A stretch of DNA of 43,072 nucleotides, from positions 1-43,072 of the IMG/VR virus record IMGVR_UViG_3300024262_000071; one strand, given 5' to 3'. This document shows positions 8,347-15,845 of this stretch, in pieces. Made by a program: the position numbers and the translations under genes. Numbering within the stretch: the first letter of the stretch is position 1; each line of letters begins with the position of its first letter. This stretch comes from a virus. The notes beneath the pieces are model-generated. The model was not told the origin of the DNA, made no database searches, and saw nothing but the letters and a program-made list of their open reading frames with translations.

Positions 8347-8698
8347 AAAATTCAATTGGTTTGTAAAATTGATTACATTCAATTGGCCTTTAGCAATTAC
8401 ATTATCTCCATTCGGAATTTATGTTAATCAAAAATATATTACAGTTGAAAATTTAAATAGCCAAACTAGAAATCATGAATCGATTCATTGGCAACAACAA
8501 TTAGAAACACTTATAATATTCTTCTATCTTTTATATTTAGTAGAATTTATATTAAAATTTCTATATTACTGGAATTGGGATAAAGCATATCGAAACCTAT
8601 CCTCTGAAAGAGAAGCTTATTATTTTGATGATGATCTGAATTATCTAGAAACAAGAAAAAGATTCAGATGGATTAAATACATTTTTACAAAACCATGA
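8324..8698 (+). CDS. Membrane protein with HExxH zinc-protease-like motif
   Basis: 124 residues with an HESIH motif (NHESIHWQQQLE, about residues 50-61), a hydrophobic segment at about 65-85 and an EREAYYFDD stretch (about 97-105) that could give the third, glutamate, zinc ligand. This His-Glu-x-x-His...Glu-Ala-Tyr pattern is typical of small membrane zincin-like proteins. Cleavage activity is inferred from motifs only. It overlaps both neighbours, so it belongs to the accessory operon that also encodes the aspartic-protease lipoprotein. Confidence 0.6.
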   Translation: MCLKPKFKKFNWFVKLITFNWPLAITLSPFGIYVNQKYITVENLNSQTRNHESIHWQQQLETLIIFFYLLYLVEFILKFLYYWNWDKAYRNLSSEREAYYFDDDLNYLETRKRFRWIKYIFTKP

Positions 8699-9072
8699 AA
8701 ATTTGCGATAATTATGAAGCCAAAATATGGCTTGGATTAAGAAAGGGCTACACCGATACCTATTATACACACAAAATGGTAGCAGAATTAGTTAGTGCCT
8801 GGTGTACAGAGAAAGGACAATGTGTAACCATCTCTCCAACCCAATTTGTGTATGCAAAGAAAGATGAGGATGGAGAAGGATGCGAGCATGGTGTAATAAT
8901 TGGATTTATAAATTACCCCAGGTATCCGCTTAGTCAAGCAGAGATTAAAAATCGGGCTATAGAGCTTGGAAAAATATTAATGAAAGAATTTAATCAATAT
9001 AGAGTATCTACGACTTTTTATCCTACCGTTCCTGGAGGAACTATGATGTTGGAAAATGAAGAAATGGAATAA
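8695..9072 (+). CDS. Hypothetical protein, 125 aa
   Basis: No family recognised. A soluble protein starting MKICDNYEAKIWLGLRKGY, with cysteines near residues 4, 37, 43 and 63 that are not spaced as a zinc ribbon. Its start overlaps the upstream stop by four bases (ATGA), a sign of coupled translation. Confidence 0.7.
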   Translation: MKICDNYEAKIWLGLRKGYTDTYYTHKMVAELVSAWCTEKGQCVTISPTQFVYAKKDEDGEGCEHGVIIGFINYPRYPLSQAEIKNRAIELGKILMKEFNQYRVSTTFYPTVPGGTMMLENEEME

Positions 9073-9075
9073 AGC

Positions 9076-9276
9076 ATGTATTACAATAGATTAAAAATAG
9101 GAGGGCTAGTTTATGATGAATTTTTTGGTGTCTATGGACATATAATAGATAACAAAGATATTCACAATATATTAGTTGAATATGAAGATGGTGGGAGTGG
9201 ACTGTATTGTTTAGATAAAAGATGTAAAGATTTTGATCCGGATATAAAAATGAAAAATTCAAAAATAGATATATAA
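9076..9276 (+). CDS. Hypothetical protein, 66 aa
   Basis: No family recognised. Short, beta-rich, starting MYYNRLKIGGLVYDEFFGVYG, with a compact VEYEDGGSGLYCLD segment that resembles small SH3-like barrel proteins. It follows the previous gene by three bases. Confidence 0.55.
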   Translation: MYYNRLKIGGLVYDEFFGVYGHIIDNKDIHNILVEYEDGGSGLYCLDKRCKDFDPDIKMKNSKIDI

Positions 9277-9295
9277 GTTAAAGAAACGTTAAAAA

Positions 9296-9469
9296 ATGGA
9301 AGTCAGAAAAGGTGAACAAGTTCAGGTAGATCAGAAATGTCCTGTATGCGGAAATGGATATATGAGGCCAAATGGTATACAATCAGGAAATCAGTATGAA
9401 CATTCCTGCAATTCCTGCGGATATAAGCAGTCATTTCCAGTAAGATATCCCTATTATCCTGCTCAATAA
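9296..9469 (+). CDS. Zinc-ribbon mini-protein, 57 aa
   Basis: A complete short frame: MEVRKGEQVQVDQKCPVCGN and onward, ending YYPAQ. Two CxxC knuckles, CPVC (15-18) and CNSC (38-41), separated by 19 residues form a classic zinc ribbon. Its stop is immediately followed by the T-tract of the next promoter. It may bind nucleic acid or a protein partner; nothing specific can be assigned. Confidence 0.75.
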   Translation: MEVRKGEQVQVDQKCPVCGNGYMRPNGIQSGNQYEHSCNSCGYKQSFPVRYPYYPAQ

Positions 9470-9501
9470 TTTTTTTATCTCGAAAATTTTTCGTATATTG
9501 C
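9470..9501 (+). promoter_or_regulatory. Candidate early promoter (T-tract/TTCGTATATTGC)
   Basis: Seven Ts at 9470-9476, then TTCGTATATTGC at 9490-9501, exactly 20 bases from tract start to box start as at 1646. It drives the topoisomerase medium subunit and overlaps the last base after the zinc-ribbon gene. Confidence 0.65.
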
Positions 9502-9529
9502 ATACATAACTATTATTGTGAGAAATAAT

Positions 9530-10957
9530 ATGCCAAGGAAGAAAGTAGCCAAAAAGGAACAAGTTTATAAATCTATAAACCTACCTATTTCAAAATTAAT
9601 AGATACTAAATTCAGGGACTATGCTGTATACGTCCTGGAATCTCGTGGTATCCCCTCCTTTTATGATGCTTTGACCCCAGTTCAAAGATATATTCTTTCA
9701 AACTCTCCAACTTCTTCTGTTAAAACATTATCCGTAGTTGGAAAATCCATCGAGGATGGATACCATCATGGAGATATGTCTTTAGGCAAAGCTATTTCTA
9801 AATTAGCAAGGCCTTTCGGAAACGCATTACAGATTCTCGAAGGATATGGATTTTTTGGATCTGAAGTTTCCCCAGAGCCTGCTGCTGCAAGATACACTTC
9901 TATTAAGCTTAGTAAGAAGGCTGGAGATATTTTAAGAAAATACAAATATCTTTTTACACGGGAAATAGATGGCCCGCATGATCCTTTCTGGCTAGATTTT
10001 CCAATCGGATTAACTTCCCCAATTGTAGGCATTGCTGTAGGGTATAAAACAACTGTACTTCCAAGAAAATTAGAACACATTAAAGAATATTTCGATGGAA
10101 AACGCCAATCTCTTAAACCATATTTTGAGGGATTTACTGGAAAAGTTCAAAGATATAAGGAGTTAGATAAATCCTGGCTTATATCATCCGAAATAAAGAT
10201 AGTAGACCGAAAAATAGAAATAAGAGAGCTTCCTCCTGTAATGAAATATGCTACTGCTTTAAAAAAGTTAGATTATCTTTTCAATAATTTTGAAGGAAGA
10301 GTCAAAGTTGTAAATAACTCTAATACAAAAGTTCATATTGATATAGTCTACAACGGACGTAGTGATGAGGAATTTAAACAAATACAAAATTATGTTCAAA
10401 AGGTTTTTTCAATGCTGGTCACAGAAACACCTGTATTCATTAAGGATGGCCAAGTTTTAGTTTATAGTAAAATTGAAGAATATCTTGATGATTATAGATG
10501 GCAGATTCTAAGATTGGATGCAAAGGATAAAGAATATCATAAAAATTGGACTACATTTGAGATAAAATTCAATGAAGCTAAAAAATTATTCATAGCTTTC
10601 TTATTACAGAAAAGAAGAACTGTGGCTGAGATAGATGATTGGTTAAAATCTTATGAAAAAGATATAAGAATCCGTTTGGAGGCTATGACAGCTAAGAAAT
10701 TTACAACGGATGAATTAAAAGCTACGGAAGAAAGACTAAAAGAATTAAAGAAAACTTTACAGATCCAGATTAAAGAGTATAAAAAAGCACAGGATCTATA
10801 TGATAAAACCCCAGATCCTACCCTCCAAAGGGGAGTATCCTCAAGGAAAACTACGGTGGATTTATTCGACACAGAAGACATTGGGGAAATAGATGGCATT
10901 ACCATTTGGGATGGGGAAGACCCATATGAAAAAGAACTCAAAATTTTTGATGAATAA
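9530..10957 (+). CDS. 52: DNA topoisomerase II medium subunit (gp52)
   Basis: DNA breakage-rejoining subunit that partners the large subunit at 3223. The family-typical RGIPSFYDALTPVQRYIL (about residues 39-56) and the active-site region PAAARYTSIKLS, whose Tyr makes the DNA phosphodiester, are present near residue 122. A coiled segment (about 340-430) fits the GyrA/gp52 coiled-coil arm. A GTG at 9518 would add four residues; the ATG at 9530 is preferred. Length is about 475 residues, close to T4 gp52 (442). It sits 4.5 kb from its partner subunit and has its own promoter. Confidence 0.93.
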   Translation: MPRKKVAKKEQVYKSINLPISKLIDTKFRDYAVYVLESRGIPSFYDALTPVQRYILSNSPTSSVKTLSVVGKSIEDGYHHGDMSLGKAISKLARPFGNALQILEGYGFFGSEVSPEPAAARYTSIKLSKKAGDILRKYKYLFTREIDGPHDPFWLDFPIGLTSPIVGIAVGYKTTVLPRKLEHIKEYFDGKRQSLKPYFEGFTGKVQRYKELDKSWLISSEIKIVDRKIEIRELPPVMKYATALKKLDYLFNNFEGRVKVVNNSNTKVHIDIVYNGRSDEEFKQIQNYVQKVFSMLVTETPVFIKDGQVLVYSKIEEYLDDYRWQILRLDAKDKEYHKNWTTFEIKFNEAKKLFIAFLLQKRRTVAEIDDWLKSYEKDIRIRLEAMTAKKFTTDELKATEERLKELKKTLQIQIKEYKKAQDLYDKTPDPTLQRGVSSRKTTVDLFDTEDIGEIDGITIWDGEDPYEKELKIFDE

Positions 10958-10967
10958 ATAAAGAAAA
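10953..10967 (+). promoter_or_regulatory. Candidate T4-type late promoter
   Basis: AATAAATAAAGAAAA, 26 bases before the ATG at 10979. It matches the ATAAATAAAAGAAA element found before other virion-type genes in the window and resembles T4 TATAAATA. Confidence 0.5.
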
Positions 10968-10978
10968 TTCATTGAGAT

Positions 10979-11419
10979 ATGCCTTCTAAAAGTAAAAAGC
11001 AACAACGTTTTATGGGAATGGTTCATGCCGCACAAAAGGGCGAGTTAAAAGATCCATCCCCTGAGATAAAAAAAGCTGCTAAAAGTATGAAAAAGAAAGA
11101 TGCTGAGGATTTTGCTGCAACTAAGCACAAAGGACTCCCTGAAAAAGTAAAAGAAAATTTTGTTCCGGAAACATTGGATGCTTTTATGAATGAAGAATCC
11201 AGAGGAAGAATAAACTATGAAGAGCCTAATGAAGAGCTATTTATAGATGCCTTATTGACTGCTTTAATGCAAAAAGGATTGACTGATCAAGAAGCAGATT
11301 TTGCTCTGGGAGAATTACATCCGGATTCAATCAAAGATTGGGCACGAGAATATGAAATGAATCCCGGAACCATTGAACCTATCGCAGACGAGGTAGTTAA
11401 ATTTACGATGTTTAAATGA
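10979..11419 (+). CDS. Conserved phage protein with SKKQQRFMG N-terminus
   Basis: 146 residues. The N-terminal half (MPSKSKKQQRFMGMVHAAQ, then KSMKKKDAEDFAATKHKGLP) belongs to a short basic family widespread in T4-like and marine phages, related to DUF3008-type proteins. The C-terminal half is acidic and looks like a separate small domain. A late promoter lies directly upstream, which suggests a virion or assembly role. Exact function unknown. Confidence 0.65.
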   Translation: MPSKSKKQQRFMGMVHAAQKGELKDPSPEIKKAAKSMKKKDAEDFAATKHKGLPEKVKENFVPETLDAFMNEESRGRINYEEPNEELFIDALLTALMQKGLTDQEADFALGELHPDSIKDWAREYEMNPGTIEPIADEVVKFTMFK

Positions 11420-11823
11420 AACTAGTAAAAGAAAGATTAGATTTTGATAGGGAAGGGGATCCTCGACAGAAGATCGGCATTGGTCATAAAAGACCCGGAC
11501 AACCCAAAACTTTTGAAGAAGCTGAGGTCCATGATGACACTCGAGATTATAATGACGAGCACGGGGAATTAGTCAGCAAATATGAAGCTACTATGCATCC
11601 AGAGCTAGCTAATAATGATGACATTCCATATCTTGATGAAGAAGCTCAGGATTGGCTAAACCAATATGATTCTACTGGTGCTATGGCTGAATTCTTCGTA
11701 TATATGGAAGGATTTGGGCCCGCTGATGGCGAAAAAGTTCAAATGATAGCAGTAAATGATTATGATACAGGAATGACCGTAGTTTTTGAATATGGCCCTG
11801 ATGGAGCAGTTGCAGTTTGGTAA
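11416..11823 (+). CDS. Hypothetical protein with DP-GIG leader, 135 aa
   Basis: Unrecognised. It begins MKLVKERLDFDREGDP followed by RQKIGIG, the leader shared with the gene at 11826 and partly with 39757 and 40127. The rest is acidic. The start overlaps the upstream stop by four bases (ATGA). Together with 10979 and 11826 it forms a short unit behind one late promoter, so a virion-associated role is plausible. Confidence 0.65.
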   Translation: MKLVKERLDFDREGDPRQKIGIGHKRPGQPKTFEEAEVHDDTRDYNDEHGELVSKYEATMHPELANNDDIPYLDEEAQDWLNQYDSTGAMAEFFVYMEGFGPADGEKVQMIAVNDYDTGMTVVFEYGPDGAVAVW

Positions 11824-11825
11824 TT

Positions 11826-12368
11826 ATGAAATTAGTTAAAGAATATATCGAATTTGAAAGAGGGAAAGATCCTAAAAAAGCTTTGGGTATTGGAAAGTTC
11901 TATGAGATTTGGAGAGATGATCATATGAATGAACCAATTCTTTCTGTTTATTTTAGGTTAAAAGATCAGAATTTAAAAGAATACGTTTATATTGCAGATC
12001 TAATGTATGGACAAGAAGAAGCTTGGAAACCAAAATTTCCCGGTGAAATGCTAGATAATGTTTGGTTTGAAGAAGGCCTTTATAAAGCCAAGGGGAATAG
12101 ATTTCGTCAGGATTCTATAGCTAATAAAGCAGATTGGCATTGGTTTCCAACAGAAGAAGAACCAACTTCCTGGACAGATCAGGCAGCATTTAATAAACAA
12201 ATAATAGATAATATAGAGGAAAATCCAGAAGCTGTATTCGAAGATTTAGCATCAGATTGGTTTGAAGCTACCCCAGAGAAAATAGCAGAATCCCTAGTTA
12301 AAGCCTTAGAAAAAAAATTTAATAGAGGATTTATTCTGGAAAATATTAGCTATGAATATCATCCTTAA
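11826..12368 (+). CDS. Hypothetical protein with DP-GIG leader, 180 aa
   Basis: Unrecognised. A TTG at 11817 would add three residues, but the ATG at 11826 gives MKLVKEYIEFERGKDP then KKALGIG, aligning with the leader of the preceding gene, so 11826 is chosen. After the leader come an aromatic-rich middle and an acidic helical C-terminus (ENPEAVFEDLASDWFEATPE). Only two bases separate it from the previous stop. The two leader-bearing genes may be ancient duplicates that share only their N-termini. Confidence 0.65.
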   Translation: MKLVKEYIEFERGKDPKKALGIGKFYEIWRDDHMNEPILSVYFRLKDQNLKEYVYIADLMYGQEEAWKPKFPGEMLDNVWFEEGLYKAKGNRFRQDSIANKADWHWFPTEEEPTSWTDQAAFNKQIIDNIEENPEAVFEDLASDWFEATPEKIAESLVKALEKKFNRGFILENISYEYHP

Positions 12369-12392
12369 TCTAAAAATTTCAAAAAAAGTACT

Positions 12393-12414
12393 GGGGCTTA
12401 AAAACTTAAGCCCC
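12393..12414 (+). terminator. Hairpin, probable terminator before clamp gene
   Basis: A perfect nine-base-pair stem (GGGGCTTAA with TTAAGCCCC) around a four-base AAAC loop. The tail is ATTGTTGTG rather than a T run, so termination may be partial or the hairpin may protect the RNA end. A TGTGTAAAATA string (12420-12430) downstream recurs at 24103 after another terminator, again before a replication gene. Confidence 0.6.
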
Positions 12415-12452
12415 ATTGTTGTGTAAAATAGTCAAACATTAAAAAACATATT

Positions 12453-13256
12453 ATGGCTAAGACCATTACATTTACAGCGAAGAACGTAAAACCTTTTTCA
12501 GCATGGCTTAAAAAGTTCTCTTCAATTGAGCATTCATTGCTAATTGAGGTTGATGAACATTCGAGATGCTTTACTGCAAAATCCTATAATGAAGAAAAAA
12601 GTGTAGTTAAATTTTCTAAGATCTCATTTGAGGATTCTGGATTTACATCAAAACAGGAAACGAAAGATCCTCAATTTGTTAAAGTTGGTATTTATAATAT
12701 CCCAAGACTTATTAAATCATTGGATCATTTTCAATCAGGGGAATTTGAATTCAAAGTACAATACGAAGAAGTTATCGATGGAGAAAATAAAAATTTAGCA
12801 GGAACAGCTCTCTTAATTAAGAGTCCTCTTCTAAAAGTTAAGATCGAATGTACTTCTTTAAACATATTTAAGTATATTTCAGACGAAATGTTTGAAAATA
12901 AAATTGCTGATGTTGAAGCAATAACTAAATTTGATCTGCCAAATGTTACCATTGAAAAGATCAATTCTCTATGTGATTTGGATAAAGAATATAAATTTCT
13001 GGAATTTCTAACTCGGGAAGGAAAAGTATTTTTGCGGGGTAAATCTTTTGAATTAGATATTGCAGAAGCCTTAACAGAAGAAAAAGCTCTTTTATCAATC
13101 TACAAGGAACAATTTGATAAAGTAGATGTTGAAAGCTATGAAGTCCATTTCGGAACAGAAAAATTAGTTTTCAAATCAATGGATAGTAATACAATAACGG
13201 TTACTTCTATGGTAGTAAAAGATGAAAAATATGAAGAAGGATCTATGGAATTTTAA
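12453..13256 (+). CDS. 45: DNA polymerase sliding clamp, gp45-like
   Basis: A 267-residue protein whose length, repeated beta-strand/helix pattern and place in the replication block fit the T4 gp45 clamp (228 residues). The C-terminal part (FLTREGKVFLRGKSFELDI, then a segment ending FGTEKLVFKSMDSNTITVTS) has the alternating pattern of a clamp final subdomain. The ring encircles DNA, tethers polymerase and, in T4, activates late transcription. Motif-level evidence is modest because clamps are poorly conserved. It sits alone between a hairpin and a terminator. Several nearby proteins end in LF tails that could bind it. Confidence 0.62.
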   Translation: MAKTITFTAKNVKPFSAWLKKFSSIEHSLLIEVDEHSRCFTAKSYNEEKSVVKFSKISFEDSGFTSKQETKDPQFVKVGIYNIPRLIKSLDHFQSGEFEFKVQYEEVIDGENKNLAGTALLIKSPLLKVKIECTSLNIFKYISDEMFENKIADVEAITKFDLPNVTIEKINSLCDLDKEYKFLEFLTREGKVFLRGKSFELDIAEALTEEKALLSIYKEQFDKVDVESYEVHFGTEKLVFKSMDSNTITVTSMVVKDEKYEEGSMEF

Positions 13257-13278
13257 TTATAGTCGTTAAAAATATATC

Positions 13279-13307
13279 AAGGTCTGCTGCAGTAGCAGGC
13301 CTTTTTT
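13279..13307 (+). terminator. Intrinsic terminator after clamp gene
   Basis: A ten-base-pair stem (AAGGTCTGCT with AGCAGGCCTT, one G-U pair), a four-base loop and a six-T run at 13302-13307. Confidence 0.85.
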
Positions 13308-13364
13308 GTTTCTGCCTATCCCATACATACTATGAGCCCACACAACTAAAATAAATTTCATGGT

Positions 13365-14123
13365 TTGGCGAGAAAAAAGAATTTAACTCCGCAGGATCTC
13401 GAAGATGTTAGCACCTTCGAAGCCCAAACATACCAATCACAAAAATACAATGGGAAAAATTACATAAGACTACAAGACCAAAAAGTAGTCATAAAGTGCC
13501 TCAATGAAAAACAAAAATTGCTAAGAAGATCTATTGAGGAAAAAGATGTGGTTATATCTACTGGACCAGCTGGGACTGGTAAAACTTACTTAAGTTTAAT
13601 AACTGCACTGCATCTAATGAAAACCCAGCCACGATATAAACGACTAGTTCTAGTCAAATCACTTCAAACGATAAAAGGTGAAGACGTTGGTTATTTACCT
13701 GGTGACTTATGGGAAAAAATGGAACCTTATATGTTCTCATTCACCGGTAACCTAGACAAGATCTTTCAAAACCCATCTACCACTAAGGGGCTCATAGACC
13801 AGGGGACGATTGACATCTTTCCAATCACCTATATTAGGGGAGTGACAATGGACAATTGTATTGTAATCGTGGACGAGGCACAGAATTTATCTATGCATAC
13901 TTTCCGTACTATAATTACCAGAATCGGATATAATTGCAAAATGATATTTCTAGGAGATACAGAGCAAATTGATTTAAAGGATAAAGGAATGTCCTGCTTA
14001 TCTAGAGTTGCTGAATTATTCAGGGATCAAGAATATGCAGGATCTGTCACCTTTGAAGATGAAGACAGTGTAAGAAACCCAGTTATTCCAAGCTTACTAA
14101 AACTACTTAAAAACGAAGAATAG
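13365..14123 (+). CDS. phoH: PhoH-like ATPase
   Basis: 252 residues with a PhoH-type P-loop ATPase: Walker A STGPAGTGKTYLS (about 66-78), VKSLQTIKGEDVGYLPGDLWEKM (given in part: KGEDVGYLPGDL), Walker B IVIVDEAQNLS (about 167-177) and FLGDTEQID. PhoH is a common phage accessory gene whose molecular role, thought to be RNA- or nucleotide-related, is not settled. The frame has no ATG: a stop at 13347-13349 lies upstream and the start appears to be TTG 13365 (MARKKNLTPQ). An out-of-frame ATG at 13360 reads only eight codons. It is bounded by terminators on both sides. Confidence 0.88.
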   Translation: MARKKNLTPQDLEDVSTFEAQTYQSQKYNGKNYIRLQDQKVVIKCLNEKQKLLRRSIEEKDVVISTGPAGTGKTYLSLITALHLMKTQPRYKRLVLVKSLQTIKGEDVGYLPGDLWEKMEPYMFSFTGNLDKIFQNPSTTKGLIDQGTIDIFPITYIRGVTMDNCIVIVDEAQNLSMHTFRTIITRIGYNCKMIFLGDTEQIDLKDKGMSCLSRVAELFRDQEYAGSVTFEDEDSVRNPVIPSLLKLLKNEE

Positions 14124-14127
14124 TGTT

Positions 14128-14152
14128 AAAAGGGGGTTAAATGCCCCCTTTT
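14128..14152 (+). terminator. Intrinsic terminator after phoH
   Basis: AAAAGGGGG (14128-14136) pairs with CCCCCTTTT (14144-14152) around a seven-base loop. The T run also serves as the upstream tract of the next candidate promoter. Confidence 0.88.
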
Positions 14153-14184
14153 ATTTTAATATTAAATAAAAATTCAGTATATTA
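14149..14184 (+). promoter_or_regulatory. Candidate early promoter, abutting the start codon
   Basis: A T-rich stretch (14149-14157) precedes TTCAGTATATTA (14173-14184), the TTnnGTATATT box of the family at 9470 and 39721. The ATG at 14190 follows after only five bases, which would give a nearly leaderless message. Confidence 0.45.
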
Positions 14185-14189
14185 TCTCC

Positions 14190-14402
14190 ATGGAAGACCA
14201 AGCTAAATATATGATGCGTCCTAAGTTAGATGAAAATAAAACAGAACTTTTTAGGATTTATTATAAACCCAGAGAAATATCCTTTGATTTAATGTTGTGG
14301 TTAGAAGATGCTTCTATGAATGAAGCTATTATAAAAGGATGGAAAACCTTCAAAGCTTATTCATCTATTGATATTGGTACCTTTATAGTTTGTAAAAATT
14401 AA
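14190..14402 (+). CDS. Hypothetical protein, 70 aa
   Basis: No family recognised. A soluble small protein starting MEDQAKYMMRPKLDEN, with a candidate promoter box ending five bases upstream of the ATG. It precedes the polymerase fragment by 46 bases, including a pyrimidine run. Confidence 0.55.
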   Translation: MEDQAKYMMRPKLDENKTELFRIYYKPREISFDLMLWLEDASMNEAIIKGWKTFKAYSSIDIGTFIVCKN

Positions 14403-14448
14403 CGAAACCTTTCTCTCCCCCCTATCTAAAAAGGCTAAAATATAATAC

Positions 14449-15621
14449 ATGCACCAATTTGAACTATGTCGAATTGATCCTCAAAATTGTACGGTTGAAG
14501 AATTAAAAGAAGAAATTAAGAGACTTGAGGATTTAAAAGAAGAATATAATGGTCTTCAACATTCCATTAAGATCTTCATTAATTCAGTGTATGGAGCTTG
14601 TGCTTCAATCTATTTCACTGGATATAATGTTTATGTTGCTGAAGCTGTGACATTGCAGGGGCAGGATCTTATTTTCTTTGCAAATGATATATTAGATGAC
14701 TATTTCCTAAATAAATGGCATCTTGATACAGAACTCCATAAAGCTTTGGGCCTTACTCATGTTAATAAAGTATTGGCAAAAACTATAGTGGTTTATAATG
14801 ATACGGATTCTACCTACATGACTTTTCAACCTGTATTAGATTCATGTGATTGGAAAGGAGATCCAAAAGACTTTATTCTTAAAATAAAGCAGCTAAGGAT
14901 TGATAAGTATTTTAAGAAAAAATTTGATGAATATGGAGATAAATTTAATACTCAAAACATACAAAATTTTGAATTAGAAAAAATTGCTTATTCCGGTCTA
15001 ATGATGGCTAAGAAAAAGTATGTTCTTGATGTAGCTTGGGCAGATCCAGGAATTGATTATGAGCCTCAACAAAAATTATCATTTACTGGAGTCGAGATTG
15101 TACAGAGTTCTACCCCAAAATTTGTTAAAAAAACTCTTAAGGAACTTGTAAAATATATCTTTGAACAAGGGAAAAAATTAGATTACTCTGAAGCAGTTAA
15201 GAAGCTAAAAGAATATAAGAGAAATTTTGTAATGCAGGATCCTGATGATATTTGTAAAGGAGTATCTATCGGGGATTATGAAAAGTATGTGCTAAATGAT
15301 AGAAAAGAAATAGTATTGGGTGATAAGTGTCCAATAAACGTTCGATCCGCATCGGTATATAATCACCAACTATTTAATTCAAGGTGGAAGGGTAAATATA
15401 ATCTAATTAAAACAGGAGACAAGATTAAATTTTATTATGCAAAAAGTAATCTAGAAGTATTTGGATTCATACCTGGTAATTATCCATATGAATTTGCTCC
15501 TGAAATTGATTACGATCGTCAATTTGAAAAAATGATCGTAGAACCATTCAACAGATTTATTGAAACTTTAGGATTCAATCCTATTCCCGGAAACCTAATT
15601 TATGCAAGAAGTTTATTTTAA
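14449..15621 (+). CDS. 43: Family B DNA polymerase, C-terminal part (gp43 C-half)
   Basis: 390 residues covering only the end of the palm plus fingers and thumb of a T4-type replicative polymerase. Motif B is KIFINSVYGA (41-50) and motif C is YNDTDSTY (116-123), with the catalytic Asp pair. Motif A (DxxSLYPS) and the proofreading domain are absent and not found elsewhere in the window. The chain starts 40 residues before motif B at a proper ATG preceded by TATAATAC, so it looks like a separate gene and not a sequencing error. Split gp43 genes are known in some T4-like phages. The last residues, IYARSLF, resemble the clamp-binding tail of T4/RB69 polymerase. Confidence 0.9.
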   Translation: MHQFELCRIDPQNCTVEELKEEIKRLEDLKEEYNGLQHSIKIFINSVYGACASIYFTGYNVYVAEAVTLQGQDLIFFANDILDDYFLNKWHLDTELHKALGLTHVNKVLAKTIVVYNDTDSTYMTFQPVLDSCDWKGDPKDFILKIKQLRIDKYFKKKFDEYGDKFNTQNIQNFELEKIAYSGLMMAKKKYVLDVAWADPGIDYEPQQKLSFTGVEIVQSSTPKFVKKTLKELVKYIFEQGKKLDYSEAVKKLKEYKRNFVMQDPDDICKGVSIGDYEKYVLNDRKEIVLGDKCPINVRSASVYNHQLFNSRWKGKYNLIKTGDKIKFYYAKSNLEVFGFIPGNYPYEFAPEIDYDRQFEKMIVEPFNRFIETLGFNPIPGNLIYARSLF

Positions 15622-15845
15622 TGCAAGATATATTCAATATGAGCAAGAAAATACCCGGAAGACGGGGATCGATGAGAAAAGATCCTGGCCCTCCACCTCC
15701 TCCAATAGGTAGATTGATTAAGGAAGGGACTATTGGAGATTGCCCCAAATGTAAAAGCACAACAGTAAAAAGATTCTTTTGGTTTGGAAGATCTATTGGA
15801 TGTATTCAACCCAAATGCACAAATTATTATAAAAGATTTGAATGA
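15621..15845 (+). CDS. Small zinc-ribbon protein, 74 aa
   Basis: A CPKC pair (about 41-44) and a CIQPKC pair (about 61-66) flank a basic, aromatic stretch (STTVKRFFWFGRSIG), a probable zinc ribbon. A proline run (PGPPPPP) precedes it. The start codon overlaps the polymerase stop as TAATG, so it is probably co-translated. An alternative ATG lies at 15639. Function unknown; nucleic-acid binding is likely. Confidence 0.65.
   Translation: MQDIFNMSKKIPGRRGSMRKDPGPPPPPIGRLIKEGTIGDCPKCKSTTVKRFFWFGRSIGCIQPKCTNYYKRFE

Noticed and set aside
13360-13386. ATG 13360 as the start of phoH
   Set aside because: It is out of frame and reaches a stop after eight codons. The phoH frame begins at TTG 13365.
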